A stretch of 38,720 bases of DNA from Salinivibrio sharmensis (GCF_001995985.1 NZ_MUFC01000021.1:3753-42472); one strand, 5' to 3'. Shown: positions 27,164-35,643, numbered from the stretch's first letter. Made by a program: numbers and translations. The notes: generated by a model not told the origin, from the letters alone.

Positions 27164-27603
27164 TCGGTGCCGCTTTGTTTGCGGGCTAGCCAGTTATCGA
27201 GGTTAAGCCAACCCGGCCCCCACACACTGACCACTAATAAGATCACGCCCCACATAATGTGGTCATCATAGCCACGCTCCCATAGCAGTGGGTAGGAAGC
27301 GACCGCGACAATGTTGAATACAAATAACGCCAACGTCATGGGACGCGCGAGCAGGCCCAAAGCAACAAATACCGGCAAAATCAGCTCCGCCGCGGTCCCT
27401 AAATATGCGGCCAGCTGCCAGGGCAGCAAAGGCACCTGATACTCAAACTCGAACAGGTATAAGGTGCTGTCCCAATTTTGGTATTTGATTAGCCCGGATT
27501 GAAAAAAAATCCACGCCACATAGACGCGACCCACCAACAGCAGTAGCGGTTGCAGTGGGGTAAGCGCGCGGGCGAAGGTGTGATTGATTGTGGTTAGCCA
27601 CAT
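27160..27603 (-). CDS. DoxX-family membrane protein of the buf operon
   Basis: 147 residues with four hydrophobic segments (about 20-37, 60-85, 88-107, 112-132). DoxX signature parts include LVGRVYVAWIFFQSGLIKY and YLGTAAELILPVFVALGLLARPM. It is the last gene of a four-gene minus-strand operon, beginning 3 bp after the bufC-like stop with AAGGAG just upstream. DoxX proteins are a frequent fourth member of bufferin (gig) operons, where their exact role is not established; a redox or transport role in the membrane is inference. Convergent with yigB with a 4-bp overlap at the stops. Confidence 0.9.
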   Translation of the reverse strand: MWLTTINHTFARALTPLQPLLLLVGRVYVAWIFFQSGLIKYQNWDSTLYLFEFEYQVPLLPWQLAAYLGTAAELILPVFVALGLLARPMTLALFVFNIVAVASYPLLWERGYDDHIMWGVILLVVSVWGPGWLNLDNWLARKQSGTD

Positions 27604-27606
27604 GGT

Positions 27607-28347
27607 TTACTCCTTAGCATTGCAGACAGTCGTTGGGGTGGTAAACGCGTTCATGGCCGCGAGCTCAGACACACACGCCAGTTGCGCCTCTGACAGGGCG
27701 CCTAATGGTGTGTGTGGGCAGGTTTTGAGCACACTGACATGATGGGTATTGAGCGCATACCAATGCACCTTGTCTTGGTGAGCAACCAGTAACAAAGATT
27801 GCGGCTTCTCGACCACCAAGCCTTCGAACTGCTCGGTGGCGATCGCTTGCCATACGTCACTGACCGCGTAGTCGCTTTCAAATAAACGGGCTTGCTGGTT
27901 GAGCGGTAAACAAACCTGCGTTTGTTGCTCAGGGCTTAGCAACGCGAGCGCGCTGCCTTCAAACGCCGGAGAGGGAGGGGCGAGAGTGAGCGCCACTTGC
28001 GCCCACTCAAAACGGGCAAGCTCGGCGCAACACGGCACCGGCTCGATAATATTGGGCAGGGCGCGCAAGGTCGCATCGAACTGTGCGCCATAGTCTTCCA
28101 TCACCCCGGTTTGCGGGGGATGCATCATCGCATGATGACGCGCTACCGCATCAAAACACGCCTCACCCAGTAGTGCACAGGTCTTGGGATACACGCATTT
28201 TAAGGTGTCAGTGAGGGTGACCACATAATGGTTACGATAAATCTGCACTCGCTTGTCAGCGGCAAGGCGACCGTCTTTTATCGGCAGCGGCTGAGGGTCG
28301 TCTCGCAATGTGGCCGCAAAGGCCTGCTGCAGGGTGGCTAGTGTCAT
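27607..28347 (-). CDS. bufC: BufC-like partner protein (DUF2063)
   Basis: 246 residues, cytoplasmic, no signal. The N-terminal DUF2063 domain is clear: LQQAFAATLRDD, VQIYRNHYVVTLTDTLKCVYP, LLGEACFDAVARHH and LARFEWAQVALT. The C-terminal half is variable. In known bufferin and related clusters this protein partners the MNIO enzyme and helps it recognise the precursor peptide. ATG overlaps the bufB-like stop by 4 bp, so the two partners are made together. The name follows the domain set and neighbours; no search was run. Confidence 0.9.
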   Translation of the reverse strand: MTLATLQQAFAATLRDDPQPLPIKDGRLAADKRVQIYRNHYVVTLTDTLKCVYPKTCALLGEACFDAVARHHAMMHPPQTGVMEDYGAQFDATLRALPNIIEPVPCCAELARFEWAQVALTLAPPSPAFEGSALALLSPEQQTQVCLPLNQQARLFESDYAVSDVWQAIATEQFEGLVVEKPQSLLLVAHQDKVHWYALNTHHVSVLKTCPHTPLGALSEAQLACVSELAAMNAFTTPTTVCNAKE

Positions 28348-29183
28348 ACTGCCTCCTTGTGTCGAGCCAGTCGGTGGTGGGCTTTGGCCGCTTCTGCCAA
28401 CAATCGCTCGGGCGCAGGCAAGTCGCTATCCCACTCTATGAGGGTGTGGCGAGGGCCGTGGCGGTCAATCCACTGTTGATAGAGCGTCCACACTGCCTCG
28501 CTAACTGGCTGGTTATGGGTGTCTATCCAAATTTCTCCTGCGGGGGTGTGTTTGACGGTAAACCCAGCAAGGTGAATTTCTTTCACCGCATGGGCGGGAA
28601 TCGCGTCAAGGTAGGTACTGGCGCTAAAATCATGGTTAAACGCGCTGACATGAACGTTATTTAAATCGAGCAGCAAATCGCAGCCCGTGCGAGCGTGCAC
28701 TTCGGCGATAAATTCCCATTCGTGGTAGTCACCCTGAGCAAAACATAAATAGCTCGATGGATTCTCAATCAGCAGGGGGCGCTGTAGCGCATCTTGAACC
28801 TGTTGCACATTGGCGCAAAATACTCGCAATGCCTGCTCGGTATAGGGGAGGGGGAGTAAATCGTGAAAGTGCTGCCCGTCTATCCGGCTCCAACTTAAAT
28901 GGTCAGACACAAACAGTGGCTCGACGTGTTTGACCAGTGTACACAGTTTGTCTAAATGGGCCCGATCAAGCGGCTCGTCGCTCCCCAGCGACAGCCCCAC
29001 GCCATGACAGCTGATGGCGTAATCCTCACGTAACTGCATCAGGGTTGAAAAAGCAGGACGGTGAGGGCGGAAATAGTTTTCACTGTGAATTTCTAACCAG
29101 CCAAGCTTTGGGCGATATTGGTCGAAGTAGGCGAGATGGGGTTGTCTGAGCCCCACGCCGGTCAAAACGGTTGCCTCATCCAT
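28344..29183 (-). CDS. bufB: BufB-like multinuclear non-haem iron oxidase (MNIO, DUF692)
   Basis: 279 residues, TIM-barrel enzyme of the DUF692/MNIO family, which oxidises Cys residues of a precursor peptide using bound iron. Likely metal ligands can be seen in family order: His in SCHGVGLSLG, SDHLSW, Glu/Asn in LIENPSSY, Asp/His in LLLDLNNVHVSAFNHD, EIHLAGF, DTHNQPV and Glu/Asp in LIEWDSDLP. The early GWLEIHSENYF motif is also diagnostic. The ribosome site AAGGAG lies 7 nt before the ATG. It stands directly behind a DUF2282 precursor gene and overlaps its DUF2063 partner, the standard bufferin layout. Confidence 0.93.
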   Translation of the reverse strand: MDEATVLTGVGLRQPHLAYFDQYRPKLGWLEIHSENYFRPHRPAFSTLMQLREDYAISCHGVGLSLGSDEPLDRAHLDKLCTLVKHVEPLFVSDHLSWSRIDGQHFHDLLPLPYTEQALRVFCANVQQVQDALQRPLLIENPSSYLCFAQGDYHEWEFIAEVHARTGCDLLLDLNNVHVSAFNHDFSASTYLDAIPAHAVKEIHLAGFTVKHTPAGEIWIDTHNQPVSEAVWTLYQQWIDRHGPRHTLIEWDSDLPAPERLLAEAAKAHHRLARHKEAV

Positions 29184-29210
29184 GGTCGCTCCTTGTGATC
29201 AAGTGACAAA

Positions 29211-29229
29211 GCCCGGGGCAAGCCCGGGC
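29211..29229 (-). terminator. Stem-loop between precursor and MNIO genes
   Basis: On the minus strand GCCCGGG-CTTGC-CCCGGGC, a 7-bp all-GC stem followed only by TTTG. It lies between the bufA-like stop and the bufB-like ribosome site, a position that would allow most transcripts to end after the precursor, so that peptide exceeds enzyme. A partial terminator is inference. Confidence 0.6.
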
Positions 29230-29237
29230 GCGCCATA

Positions 29238-29498
29238 TCAGGATGACGAGGTACTGCCGCCAGCTAAGCGATCGCACAAGCCTTCAGGCACCATGACAAA
29301 CGCATCTTTTTGGCCGTCTTCGGTGGAGGTGCCCGCGCAGGAGCTGGTGTTGGTGGCGCAGTCATTTTGTCCGGCTTTGGCGACGCCATAGCATTTTTCT
29401 TTTTCTGCCGCGTGGGCCGGTGCGCTAGTGAGTGTGGTCGCGCCTACAGCCAGTAATCCTGTCACAGCAGCGGCAACCGCTAGGTTAGTGTGTTTCAT
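29238..29498 (-). CDS. bufA: Bufferin-type RiPP precursor (DUF2282, BufA-like)
   Basis: 86 residues from the second of two adjacent ATGs, preferred because GAGGA then stands 7 nt upstream (the first ATG, at 29501, adds one Met). A signal peptide covers about 1-30 (LAVAAAVTGLLAVGATTL, cleavage after AHA). The mature part has four Cys at 36, 47, 54 and 75: KCYGVAKAGQNDC, SSCAGTS and PEGLCDRL, which is the DUF2282 pattern. In characterised bufferins the two middle Cys are converted to thiooxazoles and the outer two form a disulfide, giving a periplasmic copper-binding peptide. That this one binds copper is inference from the family. First gene of the operon, divergent from uvrD. Confidence 0.92.
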   Translation of the reverse strand: MKHTNLAVAAAVTGLLAVGATTLTSAPAHAAEKEKCYGVAKAGQNDCATNTSSCAGTSTEDGQKDAFVMVPEGLCDRLAGGSTSSS

Positions 29499-29534
29499 CA
29501 TGCTTCCTCTTCTTGTTCCGTATTGGTGTTATCA

Positions 29535-29555
29535 GCCCACTGATTCGTGGTGGGC
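29535..29555. repeat. Inverted repeat upstream of bufA
   Basis: GCCCAC and GTGGGC, exact complements separated by nine bases, about 35 bp before the bufA start. It is either a 5' leader hairpin or a regulator site. The regulator is not identified. A TTTATA upstream (minus strand, near 29562) is a possible -10. Confidence 0.4.
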
Positions 29556-29689
29556 ATATAAACCAAGATAGGAAAACGCTGCGCAATCTTTCACCACTTA
29601 AGCGGTTTTTTTGCATGGTGAGGGCTAACTTGTTGAATGTTTGTTTAAAAAAGTTGCGTCGGGATCGGGCGCGCAATTTAGTGGCGAGC

Positions 29690-29698
29690 TGGTATAAT
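29690..29698 (+). promoter_or_regulatory. Extended -10 promoter of uvrD
   Basis: TGGTATAAT: consensus -10 TATAAT (29693-29698) with the TGN extension, which compensates for the lack of a recognisable -35. The start of transcription would be near 29705, next to the LexA-like box. Confidence 0.65.
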
Positions 29699-29707
29699 CG
29701 CTAACCA

Positions 29708-29723
29708 GTGTATAAATACCCAG
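29708..29723 (+). promoter_or_regulatory. LexA-like SOS box of uvrD
   Basis: GTGTATAAATACCCAG matches 14 of 16 bases of the SOS box of E. coli uvrD (CTGTATATATACCCAG). The first base of the CTG half is changed to G. It lies just downstream of the -10, where LexA would block transcription. Confidence 0.65.
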
Positions 29724-29740
29724 TAAAATGGCAGGTGGCG

Positions 29741-31921
29741 ATGGACGTATCAACTCTTCTTGACGGACTCAACGACAAACAGCGTGAAGCCGTGGCCGCG
29801 CCGCTCGGCAACCATTTGGTGCTGGCAGGTGCTGGCAGTGGTAAAACCCGAGTGCTGGTTCATCGTATGGCTTGGCTAATGCGGGTGGAAGAGGCGTCGC
29901 CGTTCTCGGTGATGGCGGTCACCTTCACCAACAAAGCGGCAGCGGAAATGCGCGGCCGTATCGAGCAATTGATGCAAGGCACCGCCTCTGGCATGTGGTG
30001 CGGCACCTTCCACGGCATTTGCCATCGTATTCTCCGTGCCCACTATTTGGATGCCAACCTGCCACAAGACTTCCAAATTCTTGATTCAGACGACCAGCAG
30101 CGCTTGCTACGCCGGTTAATTAAAGCGCAAAACTTGGATGAAAAACACTGGCCCGCCAAGCAAGCGAGTTGGTACATCAATGGCAAAAAAGACGAAGGCT
30201 TGCGTCCCAAGCACATTGATACCCGCCATGATCCGGTCGAAAGCACTTGGCTGCGGATTTATCAGGCTTATCAAGAAGCCTGTGACCGCGCCGGTTTGGT
30301 GGATTTTGCCGAGATCTTGCTGCGAACCTTAGAGTTATTGCGCGATAAAGCGGTGATCCGCGAACACTATCAAGCACGTTTCCAGCACATTTTGGTGGAT
30401 GAGTTCCAAGATACCAACAACATCCAATATGCGTGGCTGCGTATGATGGCCGGCCAACAGGCGCGTGTGATGATTGTGGGGGACGACGACCAATCCATTT
30501 ACGGCTGGCGTGGCGCGAAAGTCGAGAATATTCAGCGTTTTCTGGACGATTTCACCACCCCGCAGACCATTCGCTTGGAGCAAAACTACCGCTCAACCAG
30601 TACGATTTTGCAAGCGGCGAACACCCTAATTGAAAACAACGCCGACCGGATGGGCAAGAGCCTGTGGACCGAGGGCAAAGAGGGTGAGCCCATCTCTGTG
30701 TATGCCGGTTTTAATGAGCTGGATGAAGCGCGTTTTGTGGTCGGGAAAATCAAAACCTGGCAAGACGAAGGCGGCGCACTCACTGATAGCGCGATTTTAT
30801 ACCGCAACAACGCCCAATCTCGGGTGCTGGAAGAAGCCTTAATTCAAGCCGGCCTGCCTTATCGTATTTACGGTGGCATGCGCTTTTTCGAACGTCAGGA
30901 AATCAAAGATGCACTGGCGTATTTACGTTTGATGGCCAACCGTAATGACGATGCGGCGTTCGAACGGGTGGTAAACACGCCCACTCGTGGGATTGGTGAT
31001 CGTACCCTTGAGACGCTTCGCGGCGCGGCGCGCGATCGCGGCCAAACCTTATGGCACACTGCCGAGCAAATCTTGGCAGAAAAAGCGCTGGCAGGACGCG
31101 CGGCCAATGCATTGGGCCGGTTTATCGAGTTGGTCAATGCGCTAGAAGATGACACCCGTGACATGGCGCTGTATCAACAAACCGATGCAGTGATCCGTCA
31201 CTCCGGCTTGCGCGCCATGTACGAGCAAGAAAAAGGCGAAAAAGCGCAAGCGCGCGTCGATAACTTGGAAGAGTTGGTGACGGCCACGCGTCAGTTTACG
31301 CCTCCCGAAGAGGCGGAAGCGGAAGGCATGACACCGCTGTCGGCATTCTTGGCCCACGCCGCCCTTGAGGCCGGTGAAGGGCAAGCGGATGAGTTTGATG
31401 ATGCGGTCCAATTGATGACCTTACACAGTGCCAAAGGCCTCGAGTTCCCCTTAGTCTTTATGGTCGGGGTGGAAGAGGGCATGTTCCCCAGCCAGATGTC
31501 AGCCGAAGAAGCGGGTCGCTTAGAAGAAGAGCGTCGCCTTTGCTATGTCGGTATGACGCGAGCGATGGAAAAACTCTATCTGACCTACGCAGAAATGCGC
31601 CGTGTGTACGGCAAAGACATGTTCCATAAGATCTCGCGCTTTATTCGTGAGCTGCCCGAGGCCTGCTTGGAAGAAGTGCGCATGCGTGCCAATGTTTCAC
31701 GCCCTGCTACGAGCGGTGGCCGTTTTTCCAAAACGCAGACTCAGGAGAACTTTAACCAAACCGGATTTAGTTTGGGTCAGCGGGTTCAACACCCTAAATT
31801 TGGTGAAGGCACCATCATCAACTTTGAAGGCAGTGGCGGACAAAGCCGCGTGCAAGTTGCCTTTAATGGGGAAGGGATTAAGTGGTTGGTGACTCAGTAC
31901 GCCAAACTGGAAGCGCTGTAA
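29741..31921 (+). CDS. uvrD: DNA helicase II UvrD
   Basis: SF1A 3'-5' helicase of nucleotide-excision and mismatch repair. Starting at MDVSTLLDGLNDKQREAVAAP gives 726 residues (E. coli 720) and lines up with the known N-terminus; an in-frame start at 29708 would lie in the LexA-like box. Walker A GAGSGKT (30-36), [24 protein letters not shown] (about 220), [34 protein letters not shown] and CYVGMTRAM are all present. The C-terminal Tudor-like domain that binds RNA polymerase and UvrB is intact: LGQRVQHPKFGEGTIINFEG and IKWLVTQYAKLEAL. Confidence 0.97.
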   Translation: MDVSTLLDGLNDKQREAVAAPLGNHLVLAGAGSGKTRVLVHRMAWLMRVEEASPFSVMAVTFTNKAAAEMRGRIEQLMQGTASGMWCGTFHGICHRILRAHYLDANLPQDFQILDSDDQQRLLRRLIKAQNLDEKHWPAKQASWYINGKKDEGLRPKHIDTRHDPVESTWLRIYQAYQEACDRAGLVDFAEILLRTLELLRDKAVIREHYQARFQHILVDEFQDTNNIQYAWLRMMAGQQARVMIVGDDDQSIYGWRGAKVENIQRFLDDFTTPQTIRLEQNYRSTSTILQAANTLIENNADRMGKSLWTEGKEGEPISVYAGFNELDEARFVVGKIKTWQDEGGALTDSAILYRNNAQSRVLEEALIQAGLPYRIYGGMRFFERQEIKDALAYLRLMANRNDDAAFERVVNTPTRGIGDRTLETLRGAARDRGQTLWHTAEQILAEKALAGRAANALGRFIELVNALEDDTRDMALYQQTDAVIRHSGLRAMYEQEKGEKAQARVDNLEELVTATRQFTPPEEAEAEGMTPLSAFLAHAALEAGEGQADEFDDAVQLMTLHSAKGLEFPLVFMVGVEEGMFPSQMSAEEAGRLEEERRLCYVGMTRAMEKLYLTYAEMRRVYGKDMFHKISRFIRELPEACLEEVRMRANVSRPATSGGRFSKTQTQENFNQTGFSLGQRVQHPKFGEGTIINFEGSGGQSRVQVAFNGEGIKWLVTQYAKLEAL

Positions 31922-31951
31922 TTCCGGCCGCTTAACGCCAAAAAACGTCAC

Positions 31952-31977
31952 ATACGCCCAGCCTTGGCTGGGCGTAT
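31952..31977. terminator. Bidirectional stem-loop between uvrD and the LysE-family gene
   Basis: ATACGCCCAGCC-TT-GGCTGGGCGTAT, a perfect 12-bp stem between convergent genes. The plus strand has only TGGTATT after it; on the minus strand a run of T follows seven bases later (GACGTTTTTTGG). Confidence 0.75.
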
Positions 31978-32017
31978 TGGTATTAACTCCATTGCCTGCA
32001 CTTTTTCAGCCGCAGCG

Positions 32018-32662
32018 TTAGCCGAACACGCCGGCTTGCCAAACGACCGCGCCACCTAACAGCAAAAACAACAACGCACACAGGCCATCGATAACTGGGG
32101 TGACCTTGGTGAGCACTTGCTGTACGCGACTCCCTGATAGCAGCCAGGCGAGCGAAGAAAACCAGCCTAATGAGAGTAGGAACACCACCGCCACGGCCAT
32201 GGCTTTGCCGCTGGCAGACATGCTGGCCGGCACCAAGGTACTCATCAACGAAATAAAAAACACCAAGGCTTTCGGGTTGAAAAGGTTGGTCAGTACCCCT
32301 TTCCAAAAGGCCTGTTTTTGGCCGCGTACCGCAGGCGCATCATTGGTGGTTTGCGCCGGCGCTGTGGTGGCGGCGAGCAAGCCTTTAATCGCGCTAAGGC
32401 CTAAATACATCAGCACACTGCCCCCTGCCACCTGTACCCACATAAACAGTTGCGGGTGCTGATGCACCAACAGACTGATGCCGGTAATGCTCAATATTGT
32501 GTGTGCCAAAATACTGAGCGATAACCCTAGCGCAATCGCCAAGCCAGTAGCACGGCCATAACGGGTCGCATTTTGAAGCACCAAGGCAAAGTCGGGCCCG
32601 GGGCTGAGTAGCGCAATCATATGTACCCCCGCCAGCGTGGCGAGAATAGCGAGCTCATTCAT
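32018..32662 (-). CDS. LysE/RhtB-family amino-acid exporter
   Basis: 214 residues with five to six membrane segments, no cleaved signal. The family start is plain: LAILATLAGVHMIALLSPGPDFALVLQNATRYGRATGLAIALGL, with the SPGPD motif, and FWKGVLTNLFNPKALVFFISL further on. RhtB and RhtC proteins export homoserine or threonine, but family members differ in substrate and none can be assigned here. The ATG overlaps the rarD stop by 4 bp, so it is the second gene of a two-gene transporter operon. Confidence 0.93.
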   Translation of the reverse strand: MNELAILATLAGVHMIALLSPGPDFALVLQNATRYGRATGLAIALGLSLSILAHTILSITGISLLVHQHPQLFMWVQVAGGSVLMYLGLSAIKGLLAATTAPAQTTNDAPAVRGQKQAFWKGVLTNLFNPKALVFFISLMSTLVPASMSASGKAMAVAVVFLLSLGWFSSLAWLLSGSRVQQVLTKVTPVIDGLCALLFLLLGGAVVWQAGVFG

Positions 32663-33594
32663 CCTGATTTTCCTGCTGACAAAGGCGTGGTCTCTATCTT
32701 GGCCTCTTGCTGTCGTTTTGCCCGATAGGCATCAAAGCTAAATATCGCCAAGGCGGCCCAAATAAAGGCAAAGGTGGTGGCTTTATCTGGGGTAAAGGGT
32801 TCGTCATACAAGCCGACGGCGAGTAAAAACATTAAGCTAGGGCCAATATATTGGAAAAAGCCTAATACCGTTAAGGGTAAGCGGGTGGCGGCACCCGTAA
32901 AGCACAGTAAAGGCACCGTGGTGATCAAACCGGCAGCGGCCAGTAGCATATTGAGGCTGACGGGATTATCGAGCAGGTTGGCGCTGGGGGTATCGGCAAA
33001 CTGCCAAAGATAAATCAGCGCAACGGGCAAGAGTGTGCAGGTTTCCACAAACAACCCCGGCACCGCAGGGAGGTTTATTTTTTTGCGCAGTAAGCCGTAA
33101 ATCGCAAAACTGGTGGCCAGCACCAACGCAATCCAAGGCAGTGAACCAAAGGTGATCAGTTGTACTAATACCCCCACCAACGCCAGCGTGGCCGCAAGCC
33201 ACTGTAGACGGCGGAAACGCTCACCAAGAAAGATCATCCCCAGCGCCACGTTCACTAGTGGATTAATGTAGTAGCCAAGGCTGGCATCCAACATGCGGTT
33301 ATTGACAATCGCCCAGATAAAAATCAGCCAATTACAGCCAATAAAGCAAGAGGTGAGCATCAACATCAACAGCTTTTTCGGCTCGCGGATAATCGGTTTG
33401 AGCTGATAAAAGCGGCGGGTGAAAAAAAGCAGCAATGCTAAAAAGACAAACGACCACAATACCCGGTGCGCTAAAATTTCGGGCGCCGGAATATGGTTGA
33501 CCGTTTTAAAGTACATGGGGGCGATACCCCACATAATGTAGGCCGCCAGGGCCAATAACACGCCTTGGCGTGTGCGTTTGGGATCAGGAATCAC
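32659..33594 (-). CDS. rarD: EamA-family transporter RarD
   Basis: 311 residues, ten predicted membrane segments, drug/metabolite transporter superfamily. RarD marks: RQGVLLALAAYIMWGIAPMYF at the start, IPAPEILAHRVLWSF, WAIVNNRMLDASLGYYINPL and LGFFQYIGPSLMFLLAV. The substrate is unknown; the name comes from chloramphenicol sensitivity in E. coli. Start GTG at 33592-33594 with only a weak ribosome site. Divergent from recQ; in E. coli rarD also lies near recQ and downstream of uvrD. Confidence 0.93.
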   Translation of the reverse strand: MIPDPKRTRQGVLLALAAYIMWGIAPMYFKTVNHIPAPEILAHRVLWSFVFLALLLFFTRRFYQLKPIIREPKKLLMLMLTSCFIGCNWLIFIWAIVNNRMLDASLGYYINPLVNVALGMIFLGERFRRLQWLAATLALVGVLVQLITFGSLPWIALVLATSFAIYGLLRKKINLPAVPGLFVETCTLLPVALIYLWQFADTPSANLLDNPVSLNMLLAAAGLITTVPLLCFTGAATRLPLTVLGFFQYIGPSLMFLLAVGLYDEPFTPDKATTFAFIWAALAIFSFDAYRAKRQQEAKIETTPLSAGKSG

Positions 33595-33727
33595 AGCGCA
33601 GTCTCGTTATAAGTGTCGGTCAGGGATGAACACCAACGTGTGCATGTTGTCTAGATGTAACAAGTTGTAAGGATGGGCGCAAGCACCTTTCTCTGTGCTC
33701 AGGGTTTCATCGCCTACAGGGTGTCGG

Positions 33728-33733
33728 TAGAAT
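33728..33733 (+). promoter_or_regulatory. Possible -10 element of recQ
   Basis: TAGAAT, 5 of 6 to consensus, 30 bp before the recQ start. The -35 (TTTCAT at 33705-33710, 17-nt spacing) is weak. Confidence 0.3.
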
Positions 33734-33762
33734 GAGCGCCAGTTTGAATAACGAGCTTGATT

Positions 33763-35643
33763 ATGTCCGCCACCCCCGCCCATACCGATGCGTCAACCGC
33801 GACTGACGTCGCTACCGCTGATCCAGCTGTGAGTCCTGCCCATCAGGTACTCAAAGCGGTGTTTGGTTATCACCAGTTCCGCGAGGGTCAGCAAGCGGTC
33901 ATCGATGCGGCGATTGCGGGGCGTGATGCCTTGGTGATTATGCCGACTGGGGGAGGGAAGTCACTGTGCTATCAGATCCCCGCGTTGGTGCGCACCGGCT
34001 TGACTGTGGTGATTTCACCTTTGATTTCATTGATGAAAGATCAGGTTGACCAGCTTAATGCCAATGGGGTTGCGGCGGCGTGCTTAAACTCAGCGATGAC
34101 GCCTGAGGCGCAAGCGGATACTTTGCGTGCGCTAAATCAGGGGGAGGTGAAACTACTCTATGTGTCGCCTGAGCGCGCGCTAGGGCGTGACTTTATCCAT
34201 CGCTTAACCGAGTGGCAACTGGCGTTGGTTGCGGTCGACGAAGCGCACTGTATTTCCCAGTGGGGCCATGATTTTCGTCGCGAATATGCCTCTTTAGGCC
34301 AGCTTAAACAGCACTTTCCTGACGTGCCGGTGATGGCGCTGACAGCCACTGCGGATGCCACCACGCGTGAGGATATTTTATCCCGCCTGGCCCTGCACGA
34401 TCCGCTGGTGCATCTGGGTAGCTTTGACCGTCCTAACATTCGTTACACCTTGCTGGAAAAGCACAAACCTTTGGCCCAATTGGTGCAGTTTCTGAGCGGT
34501 CAACGCGGCCAATCAGGGATTGTCTATTGCAATAGCCGCAAGCGGGTTGAGCAAGTCACGCAAAAACTGTGTGATAACAATATGCTCGCCGCCGCTTACC
34601 ATGCAGGGATGACCACAGAAGCGCGCGGATCAGTCCAAGAGGCGTTCCAACGTGATGATGTCAACATTGTGGTGGCGACCGTGGCGTTTGGGATGGGGAT
34701 CAACAAGCCCAATGTCCGTTTTGTGGTGCACTATGATGTGCCGCGCAATATTGAATCTTACTACCAAGAAACCGGCCGAGCAGGGCGAGATGGACTGCCG
34801 GCTGAAGCGGTGTTGTTGTATGACCCCTCCGACATGGGGTGGCTCCATCGTTGCTTGGAAGAAAAGCCGGATGGGCCCCAAAAGCAGGTCGAAAGCCATA
34901 AACTGACCGCGATGGGCGCATTTGCCGAGGCACAAACCTGTCGTCGTTTGGTGCTCCTAAACTACTTTGGCGAGCATCGGCAAACCCCTTGTGGCAACTG
35001 TGATATTTGTCTCGACCCGCCTACCCATTTTGATGGCACCGAACAAGCACAAAAAGCGCTGTCGTGCGTGTACCGTGTTAACCAAAGCTTCGGGGTTGGA
35101 TACGTGGTGGAAGTGTTGCGTGGGATGCAAAATCAGCGCATTAAAGATCATGGCCATGACAAGCTCTCTACCTACGGCATCGGGCGAGAGTGGAGCCATG
35201 AATACTGGGTAAGCATTATTCGCCAATTGATCCATCTCGGTTATCTGGTGCAAAACATTGCCCGTAGCTCGGTGCTGCAGTTAACTGAACAAGCGCGACC
35301 ATTACTGCGCAGCGAGATTGCCCTTGAGCTGGCGGTACCGCGTATTGGCCTCAGCCCTCGCACCAAGGCCAACAAGCTGAGCCAGCGCCATTACGATAAA
35401 AAGCTGTTCGCCAAGCTGCGTAAGTTACGTAAAGCCATTGCTGACGAAGAAGATATTCCACCTTATGTGGTGTTTAACGACGCAACCTTAATGGAAATGG
35501 CCGAGATGCTGCCGTCATCGCAAGCGGAGCTCTTGGCGGTCAGTGGCGTTGGGCAGCGTAAGCTCGAAAAATTTGGCGATGCGTTTTTGGACTTGATTGA
35601 CGATCACTTGAGTTTGAGCGAGTACGGCTATGGCACCGAGTAA
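33763..35643 (+). CDS. recQ: ATP-dependent DNA helicase RecQ
   Basis: SF2 3'-5' helicase of recombination repair, cytoplasmic. 626 residues from the ATG at 33763 (E. coli 609); the extra length is an Ala/Thr-rich N-terminus (SATPAHTDASTATDVA). Motif I MPTGGGKSLCYQ (about 61-72), motif II DEAHCISQWGHDFR (about 159), motif III ALTATAD and motif VI QETGRAGRDG are present. The zinc-binding Cys set is CRRLVLLNYFGE followed by CGNCDIC. Winged helix and HRDC domain follow (LLAVSGVGQRKLEKFGDAFL at the end). The ATG has a weak GAG upstream; a TTG two codons earlier is less likely. It overlaps the next gene by 14 bp. Confidence 0.97.
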   Translation: MSATPAHTDASTATDVATADPAVSPAHQVLKAVFGYHQFREGQQAVIDAAIAGRDALVIMPTGGGKSLCYQIPALVRTGLTVVISPLISLMKDQVDQLNANGVAAACLNSAMTPEAQADTLRALNQGEVKLLYVSPERALGRDFIHRLTEWQLALVAVDEAHCISQWGHDFRREYASLGQLKQHFPDVPVMALTATADATTREDILSRLALHDPLVHLGSFDRPNIRYTLLEKHKPLAQLVQFLSGQRGQSGIVYCNSRKRVEQVTQKLCDNNMLAAAYHAGMTTEARGSVQEAFQRDDVNIVVATVAFGMGINKPNVRFVVHYDVPRNIESYYQETGRAGRDGLPAEAVLLYDPSDMGWLHRCLEEKPDGPQKQVESHKLTAMGAFAEAQTCRRLVLLNYFGEHRQTPCGNCDICLDPPTHFDGTEQAQKALSCVYRVNQSFGVGYVVEVLRGMQNQRIKDHGHDKLSTYGIGREWSHEYWVSIIRQLIHLGYLVQNIARSSVLQLTEQARPLLRSEIALELAVPRIGLSPRTKANKLSQRHYDKKLFAKLRKLRKAIADEEDIPPYVVFNDATLMEMAEMLPSSQAELLAVSGVGQRKLEKFGDAFLDLIDDHLSLSEYGYGTE

